Under the pieces are notes generated by a model. It was given only the letters and a program-made list of their open reading frames with translations. It did no database searches and was not told the DNA's origin. Positions 1-5,026 of a DNA stretch of 5,026 nt are shown here, piece after piece. Source of the DNA: Bacteroidota bacterium (GTDB taxonomy: Bacteria > Bacteroidota > Bacteroidia > B-17B0 > Aurantibacillaceae); the NCBI GenBank assembly GCA_025359355.1, contig JANYGR010000360.1, positions 1 to 5,026 of the forward strand, given 5' to 3'. Every line of letters starts with the position of its first letter. Positions within the stretch are counted from its first letter, which is position 1. Made by a program: the position numbers and the translations under genes.

Positions 1-776
1 CCATTAAACATCTCAACTGAATTTTTAACCATAGCCAATCCTAAACCTGTACCTGTAGTTTTTGTGGTAAAATTTGGAATAAATAATTTATCCTTTACCG
101 ATTCTTCTATTCCACTTCCATTATCTTCAACCGAAACAATAATATTATTTTCTGTTACCAATGCATTAATGGTAATAAGTCCTTTTCTATCAGGCGGAAT
201 AGCTTGTTCCGCATTTTTCAACAAATTAGTAAATATTCGAATACATTGCTCTTTATCTGCTAGTATGTATAATTCAGTAGGTGCAGTTAATGTAATTTGA
301 CAGTCGGTATTTTGCTGAAATAAATTGGAAACATTTTGTAATACTTCATATAAATTAATTTTTTCGGATTGTGCCACTGGTAGTTTAGCAAAACTCGAAA
401 ACTCTGTCGCTATATGAGACAACGTATCTATTTGTTCTATCAACATCGTAGCAACCTTATTAACCCTGTCATTTATATCTTCTGGATGAGTGGCCACAAC
501 CCTTTGTAAGTGCTGAATATTAAGCTTCATTGGCGTTAACGGATTTTTAATTTCGTGCGCTACTTGTTTTGCCATTTCGCGCCAAGCACTTTCTCTTTCT
601 GATTGGGCTAATAATCGAGAACTTTTTTCAAGCTTAATAAGCATCGCATTATATTCTTTTACTAAATCGCCAATCTCATCTTTTGTATGCCATTCTAATG
701 CCTCGTTGTGAGTCCCAAACTTAATGTTCGAAATTTGCTGCTTAATGATACGCAAAGGCTTCGTTAATAAATTAGA
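1..776 (-). other. Kinase transmitter module: HAMP, dimerisation/phosphotransfer and ATPase domains
   Basis: This is the cytoplasmic half of the kinase. HAMP covers roughly residues 937-990, with the typical Pro after the membrane (LLTKPL) and a DEIGDLVKEYNAM segment in its second helix. The H-box reads VAHEIKNPLTPMKL with His1010 as phospho-acceptor and Glu1011 and Asn1014 in the conserved following positions. The LTPMKLNIQ continuation is characteristic of NtrY-like kinases. In the ATPase domain the N-box is NLLKNAEQAI (Asn1120, Asn1124), the G1 box is VEDNGSGI (Asp1154, Gly1156, Gly1158), the F-box is LFIPNFTTK (1167-1175), and the G2 box is TGTGLGLAMVKN (1177-1188). All catalytic boxes are intact, so the protein is expected to be an active kinase. 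The frame runs off the window at residue 1195. Confidence 0.93.
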
Positions 777-3584
777 TACTAACAGTGCAACTAATGTGGT
801 GATTGCAAATAATATGGTATAAATATTTATAAGGGTTGTTAAGTAAGCTGTTATTTCTTTTTCTAAATCTTTTTGTCGAGAAAAATAAGGAAGATTAATA
901 TACCCAATTAATTTATCGTTGCTATTGTAAAATGGGATATAAGCCGAAAGATAATTCAGAGAACCAATTGTTTCTCGTTGAGAATAACCGGCCTTTGCCT
1001 CTCTCATGAAACTTGCATAAGCAACTGGATTCATAAATTTAGAAATCAATCCCTGATCATATATAGCAGGCTGTGACGATGAATATAAAACACCTCTTTC
1101 ATTGAATAAAGAAATATCACTTCCAAATAATTGTGCTAATTTTTTTAATGTAAACGTCGTGTTGCTCTTAAATGCAGGATCTAAATGAGATGGTTTCCCA
1201 ACGGTTTGTTCTAATTCTTTTAATACCAATTGAGATTTAGTTATCAATTCTTTTTTATTCTTTATTTCAAACTGTGATTCAACCACCCAAATAGTACCAA
1301 AAACAACTCCCGTTAAAGATAAAAACACAATTGAAACCAATATAAATTGGATCCGATAATTTAGAGAGTTGAAATCATTTTGCCGTTTAATCACAATAGA
1401 ATTAAACATGATGCTGCATAAAACGATAATGGAAAAAAATATAAATAAATAAGACATCGATGTTAAACGTTGCCACACGCCTGACTTTACTTCACTTATA
1501 ATAACTTTTGTATTTTTTTTGTTTTCATAATGATAGTGCGTGTACCCATCATCACTATTATCATTAAATTTTTTATTGCTTATATATAAAGGATACTGAT
1601 AGTCGCCAAAAACTCTTTCGAGTTTATTATTTTCATAAACTGCATAAGATATTTTTTTTGTTTCAAGTTTGCTCTCTAATGATTTATCTAATAACAAATC
1701 TGGGAATGCTCCTAAATTACTCGTGTTTTTAGGCTCCATTTGAACGTATAGATTATACAAATCTTCAGGATTATTGGTACCACTTTCAATGTCTATTTTT
1801 GCTACGTATCTAATTGGTTTTTTTTCCTGATCAATAAAATACAACTCATCACTAATCGTCTGTGATCCGATTTTCATTTGTTTTTTAAAATACTCTTCAT
1901 TTAAATATTGAGGAAACGTTTGATTAAATACAGACGAACCATCATTTTTAAATAATGCCAATGTAATGTCGTAACGCTCAAAATAGCCACTAAACTCCAC
2001 TTGCCGGATGCTTTGTTCTATTTGTTCACTACTTAAGGGTAATAACGACAATAAGTTTTTTAATTTGCTGTCAGTTTTAATAGATGAAATCACTTTGGTA
2101 AATTCATTTTCCGCAATAATATCTTGCCTATCTGTCAAGCTAAACGACAACGCATCGTATGTTTGCTGTTTGTTTTTTTGTTCGTATTTGTTAAACAAAT
2201 TAGATGTGGTAATAGTTGCCACTAAAACTATTAAACCAATGTTTATGAAATTATAAGAAGCCTTATATTTCCTCAAAACTAAAGAAACAATACCTAATGG
2301 TAACGTCCATAAATAATCATATAGACTAACATTTACAAAAAGATAAATAACCAAATAAAGAATCATCGAATACGCTATTATCAATAATTTATAATTCGAT
2401 TGGGAAAGAAAAACAATTACACATTCTTCACATAAAATATAAAAAGAGTACAACATAAAACCTACTGACAACAGTCCAATTAAGCTATAGCCTGTAAAAT
2501 CAAAGAGTTCGTTAATGTTGTAGTTAATTGTAGAATTATTAACCAAACTATAAATTAAATTTCTAATACTGATAGAATAATAAGTAAGAGCAATAGTAGC
2601 TGTAGTAACAAGTAATAGTAAGGTGAATTTGGTTTTAATTTGTTTTATAAAATTTGTTTTATAACAAATAACCGCCAGTACTAATATTAAAAAACTATTA
2701 ATTAAAACATCACCCAAATATGAAAAATAAAAAGAATTACCATCGGCAAAAACGCTCGCATCAAATAAGCGTGTTTCGTAAAAAACAGACGGACATTTAA
2801 AATAAATCATTACTGTCCTCAGTAATAAACAAACTAATCCAAATACCATTAGCTGTGTAACTTTATCTCTTATTCGTCTTTTAATTTCATAAAAAATAAT
2901 CAATAGCAACAATAGCCCCGCCAATAAAGCAAATAGCCCCGCATAACCAGATGCCATTTTATTTTTATACACCCCATCATTTCTGGAAATTTCAAATAAG
3001 GTATTTCCCCATTTTGATTTAATAGCTGGATTTAAATAATTAAAATCAGTTTTAAGCTTAGTATTAGGAGGTAAATCAAGCCAATCGCTAAAATTATTTT
3101 GAATGTATTTATTCTCTAAATCATATTCGTTTTTTATTGCAATTAAAGCAATGCCTTTGTAATTTGGCGCTATACTGTCTTTTTGAGTAATACATTCAAA
3201 CCATCCATTTCTGATTTTGATAAGTTCAGCTTTAGAAGTAAGAGCGTATGAATATAAATCTATAGCCGGTTCATTATCACTCCAAAAACAAAGACTATCA
3301 TTTTCATATACATAAATCGCGATGCCTTCTTTTTTATAAAGCTCAGCAATATCTCCTTGATACTTTGTAAATAATTTTTTAGGCTTAGTTGTTTTTAAAA
3401 ATTCAGTTAATAAAACTAATTTCTCTTGAGCTAAAGCTTCTTTTTGCTGCAATTTAGATTGAGCAGCTATAGCTAATTCCTTGGTAGTTGTTTTATTAAA
3501 ATAGGAAATCAAAAACGACAAAAGAGCACAGATCATAACTATTACAATCAATACCTTTCGTCTTATATTCCATTTAACCAGCAT
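1..3584 (-). CDS. Large NtrY-like membrane sensor histidine kinase (3' end outside window)
   Basis: This is a two-component sensor kinase of the inner membrane that would autophosphorylate a histidine and pass the phosphate to a response regulator not present here. I read one frame without stops, 1194 codons plus two bases. A short N-terminus and TM1 (about 11-28) lead to an extracytoplasmic segment (30-210) that starts with a coiled-coil-like stretch. A block of about eight membrane helices follows (213-461), then a second outside segment (465-708), two helices (710-732, 744-768), a third outside segment (770-912) and the last helix (914-938). Basic loops (EIKRRIRDK, KTNFIKQIKTK, LRKYK, VIKRQ) fall on the predicted inner side, which supports this topology. 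HAMP, DHp and ATPase domains follow. The ATG at 3584 is the first in frame; a TAA lies five codons upstream, and no Shine-Dalgarno is seen. The family assignment is firm; the ligand and partner regulator are unknown. The C-terminus should lack only about 30-40 residues, judged from the usual distance after the G2 box. Confidence 0.95.
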   Translation of the reverse strand, partial: MLVKWNIRRKVLIVIVMICALLSFLISYFNKTTTKELAIAAQSKLQQKEALAQEKLVLLTEFLKTTKPKKLFTKYQGDIAELYKKEGIAIYVYENDSLCFWSDNEPAIDLYSYALTSKAELIKIRNGWFECITQKDSIAPNYKGIALIAIKNEYDLENKYIQNNFSDWLDLPPNTKLKTDFNYLNPAIKSKWGNTLFEISRNDGVYKNKMASGYAGLFALLAGLLLLLIIFYEIKRRIRDKVTQLMVFGLVCLLLRTVMIYFKCPSVFYETRLFDASVFADGNSFYFSYLGDVLINSFLILVLAVICYKTNFIKQIKTKFTLLLLVTTATIALTYYSISIRNLIYSLVNNSTINYNINELFDFTGYSLIGLLSVGFMLYSFYILCEECVIVFLSQSNYKLLIIAYSMILYLVIYLFVNVSLYDYLWTLPLGIVSLVLRKYKASYNFINIGLIVLVATITTSNLFNKYEQKNKQQTYDALSFSLTDRQDIIAENEFTKVISSIKTDSKLKNLLSLLPLSSEQIEQSIRQVEFSGYFERYDITLALFKNDGSSVFNQTFPQYLNEEYFKKQMKIGSQTISDELYFIDQEKKPIRYVAKIDIESGTNNPEDLYNLYVQMEPKNTSNLGAFPDLLLDKSLESKLETKKISYAVYENNKLERVFGDYQYPLYISNKKFNDNSDDGYTHYHYENKKNTKVIISEVKSGVWQRLTSMSYLFIFFSIIVLCSIMFNSIVIKRQNDFNSLNYRIQFILVSIVFLSLTGVVFGTIWVVESQFEIKNKKELITKSQLVLKELEQTVGKPSHLDPAFKSNTTFTLKKLAQLFGSDISLFNERGVLYSSSQPAIYDQGLISKFMNPVAYASFMREAKAGYSQRETIGSLNYLSAYIPFYNSNDKLIGYINLPYFSRQKDLEKEITAYLTTLINIYTILFAITTLVALLVSNLLTKPLRIIKQQISNIKFGTHNEALEWHTKDEIGDLVKEYNAMLIKLEKSSRLLAQSERESAWREMAKQVAHEIKNPLTPMKLNIQHLQRVVATHPEDINDRVNKVATMLIEQIDTLSHIATEFSSFAKLPVAQSEKINLYEVLQNVSNLFQQNTDCQITLTAPTELYILADKEQCIRIFTNLLKNAEQAIPPDRKGLITINALVTENNIIVSVEDNGSGIEESVKDKLFIPNFTTKTTGTGLGLAMVKNSVEMFN

Positions 3585-3680
3585 TACTAAGGCAATTTAC
3601 AGATTTTTAACTAATTTTTTAATCATAAAAATCTTTTTTTTGAAGTTTTAAGTATATTTGTGTTATTACACCTAATTTAT
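3585..3680. promoter_or_regulatory. Divergent intergenic region between the kinase and glycosyltransferase genes
   Basis: These 96 bases separate two start codons that point away from each other, so promoters for both genes should lie here or just inside the flanking genes. The stretch is very AT-rich and holds an 8-T run at 3634-3641. A good Bacteroidota -7 element faces the glycosyltransferase. For the kinase only a weak, shortened match is visible (TAAATTG on the minus strand at 3599-3593), so its promoter is not settled. A small inverted repeat, GTGT-4-ACAC, occupies 3660-3671. No Shine-Dalgarno precedes either ATG, which is normal in Bacteroidota. Confidence 0.7.
3653..3660 (+). promoter_or_regulatory. 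Candidate Bacteroidota -7 promoter element (TATATTTG) for the glycosyltransferase gene
   Basis: TATATTTG matches the TAnnTTTG consensus known for the primary sigma factor of Bacteroidota. It would place transcription initiation near 3665-3668, leaving a short leader of about 13-16 bases before the ATG at 3681. A -33 TTTG at the customary spacing of about 17-23 bases is not evident. The nearest TTTG (3639-3642) is only 10 bases upstream, so the match rests on the -7 element alone. Confidence 0.45.
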
Positions 3681-5026
3681 ATGGCAAAAGAAACTACAAG
3701 CGTTAAGCAACCTAAATTTGAAGAGTTAAAAAACACCTTTCGATTTTTTCCTTTCAAAAGTCAAAAAGCTCCTTTTATTGTTATTATTTTATTGGGGTTA
3801 ATTTTTAACCTCACTACTTTAAATAATGAGTATGCACTTGATGATGGTATTATTATTCATCAAAATGACCACGTTATTAAAGGTATTGCAGGTATTAAAG
3901 GTATTTTAACTAAAGATGCTTACGAAAGTTTCTATCGCAAAATGAATGCGACAGATCAATTAGCGGGTGGTCGATACAGGCCATTATCGGTTGTGAGTTT
4001 TGCCATCGAACAGCAATTTATTGGTGCTTACCCTAAAGATGGAAATTATCCTTCAGCCTGTTGGAGAAGCGATACCGCTAATTTTAAATTAACTCACGTT
4101 GATGATCCTAAAGATGATATTAATAATGACGGTGTATTTAACGAAGTTGATTGCCAAGTAAAAGGTGCGTCCATCAGGCATTTCGTTAATATCATTTCTT
4201 TCATCTTAGGCATCATGTTATTGTTTTTATTTTTTAGAAATTATATTTTTAAAGATAATCATGACTTAGCATTTTTAGCGGCTATATTATTTTTAATGCA
4301 TCCCCTCCACTCGGAAGCTATAGCCAATGTAAAAAGTAGAGATGAAATTTTTTCATTAATATTTATTTCATTAACGCTCTTTTATTCCTTTAGGTTTGTA
4401 GATTATACCAATTACATCAAAGAAGAAGGCTTATTGAGTAAAGCATCTACGTCTGTCAAACAATTATGTTTTGCAGCTATATCAATTATTGTATTAGGCT
4501 TCGCTTATTTATTTCTTGCTAATACGAAAGATATTGGGATTTTAATTAATCTGCCAACTATCGCTATTGGCGGATTAATTGTATACTCTTGTTATATGAC
4601 GCTCATTAAGGGAGAGAAATTACCTAAAAATATTATGTTGGCATGGGCTGTTATTTGTTTCTTAATGGCCTTATTAGCAAAAGAATATGCCGTTGTTTTA
4701 ATTGCACTCATGCCTGTGGCATTTTATGTCTTTGGCAAAATAGAATTCGATTATAAAACGTTTACAAAATCACCTGACTTTATGCAAACCCTCTTTGTAT
4801 TTGGTTCTTTTGTGATAGCAGCCTTATTTATGTTATTTGTAAAACGTAGCTCAGACATCCATATTCAACCAGGACAAAAAGCTACTATGGCCTTTTGGTT
4901 ATTTCCATTTTTATACTTAGTAATAGGCGTATTTTTATTAGGCTCTAAAACTAAAACCAATTTTGGGAAATTGATGACATGGCAATTCTTTATCATGTTG
5001 TTTTATTTAGGAATGCGTTTAGTAGC
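3681..5026 (+). CDS. GT-C-fold glycosyltransferase, TMTC/PMT-like protein O-mannosyltransferase family (3' end outside window)
   Basis: This is a polytopic inner-membrane protein expected to move a sugar from a polyprenyl-phosphate donor to an acceptor on the outer face of the membrane; the actual sugar and acceptor cannot be read from sequence. The 448 complete codons show a cytoplasmic N-terminus of about 30 residues, TM1 (about 31-47), then the GT-C acidic pair Asp54-Asp55 in the first outside loop. The loop also carries GGRYRPL (96-102), another family hallmark. Further on come TM2 (about 169-187), TM3 (196-206) and the family signature HPLHSEAIANVKSRDE (207-222), equivalent to the HPIHTEAVA...R.E motif of TMTC proteins. 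LLAKEYAVVL (331-340) matches the LLSKE region. At least six more hydrophobic segments follow before the edge. The C-terminal part, often TPR repeats in this family, is not in view. ATG 3681 is preferred: a GTG at 3660 overlaps the -7 element, and an in-frame TAA sits at 3612. No Shine-Dalgarno is present. The fold and family are well supported; a role as protein O-mannosyltransferase rather than a lipid or glycan transferase is inference. Confidence 0.85.
   Translation, partial: MAKETTSVKQPKFEELKNTFRFFPFKSQKAPFIVIILLGLIFNLTTLNNEYALDDGIIIHQNDHVIKGIAGIKGILTKDAYESFYRKMNATDQLAGGRYRPLSVVSFAIEQQFIGAYPKDGNYPSACWRSDTANFKLTHVDDPKDDINNDGVFNEVDCQVKGASIRHFVNIISFILGIMLLFLFFRNYIFKDNHDLAFLAAILFLMHPLHSEAIANVKSRDEIFSLIFISLTLFYSFRFVDYTNYIKEEGLLSKASTSVKQLCFAAISIIVLGFAYLFLANTKDIGILINLPTIAIGGLIVYSCYMTLIKGEKLPKNIMLAWAVICFLMALLAKEYAVVLIALMPVAFYVFGKIEFDYKTFTKSPDFMQTLFVFGSFVIAALFMLFVKRSSDIHIQPGQKATMAFWLFPFLYLVIGVFLLGSKTKTNFGKLMTWQFFIMLFYLGMRLV
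4116..4151 (+). other. EF-hand/dockerin-like calcium-binding loop in the glycosyltransferase's first outside loop
   Basis: Residues 146-157 read DINNDGVFNEVD. Asp146, Asn148, Asp150, Gly151, Asn154 and Asp157 occupy positions 1, 3, 5, 6, 9 and 12 of a canonical calcium-binding loop. Cys127 and Cys158 lie on either side of it and could form a disulfide in the periplasm. The match is by spacing only, and calcium binding is inferred. Confidence 0.5.

Noticed and set aside
64..300. Plus-strand open frame of 78 codons
   Set aside because: It lies entirely antisense to the ATPase domain of the kinase, whose N, G1, F and G2 boxes prove the minus-strand reading. Its translation has no recognisable features.
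2008..2256. Plus-strand open frame of 82 codons
   Set aside because: It is antisense to the second outside segment of the kinase and to the end of its membrane block. The minus-strand frame is continuous through it, and the hydrophobic look comes from the base composition.
3593..3599. TAAATTG on the minus strand as the -7 element of the kinase promoter
   Set aside because: It lacks one T of TAnnTTTG, sits only 8 bases before the start codon, and has no clear -33 partner, so I did not list it as a promoter.
3660..3662. GTG as an alternative start for the glycosyltransferase
   Set aside because: It overlaps the -7 element and would lie upstream of the predicted transcript start. ATG 3681 gives a normal cytoplasmic N-terminus.
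1..5026. CRISPR arrays, tRNA or rRNA genes, insertion sequences, terminators
   Set aside because: No spaced direct repeats, RNA gene landmarks, transposase motifs or GC-rich hairpins followed by T runs were seen. Both genes run off the window, so their terminators would be outside.

Overview
The window is AT-rich and looks like Bacteroidota, probably Flavobacteriia or a related marine or freshwater lineage. Three things point there: heavy AT bias with TTA, AAA and ATT codons dominating; no Shine-Dalgarno sequence before either start; and a TAnnTTTG-type -7 promoter element in the intergenic gap. No species can be named from the sequence alone.

Layout: two long divergent genes, both cut by the window edges, share a 96-bp gap at 3585-3680. 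The minus strand from 3584 down to base 1 is one uninterrupted reading frame (1194 complete codons plus two bases). It encodes a very large membrane sensor histidine kinase of the NtrY-like type. My translation predicts about 12 membrane segments, three extracytoplasmic segments, then HAMP, an H-box with phospho-acceptor His1010, and an ATPase domain whose N, G1, F and G2 boxes are all visible. Only the last few dozen residues should be missing. The plus strand from 3681 to 5026 is one open frame (448 codons plus two bases). It encodes the N-terminal part of a polytopic GT-C-fold glycosyltransferase resembling the TMTC/PMT-like protein O-mannosyltransferase families of Bacteroidota, usually followed by TPR repeats, which would lie beyond the window.

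How they relate: they are divergently transcribed neighbours, so they may share regulatory DNA, but nothing in the sequence shows a functional link. No response regulator, RNA gene, CRISPR array, insertion sequence or long repeat was found. There is no stretch over 300 bases without a gene. Nothing here amounts to a clearly new system. The most unusual points are the elaborate sensor half of the kinase and a Cys-flanked EF-hand-like loop inserted in the first extracytoplasmic loop of the glycosyltransferase.
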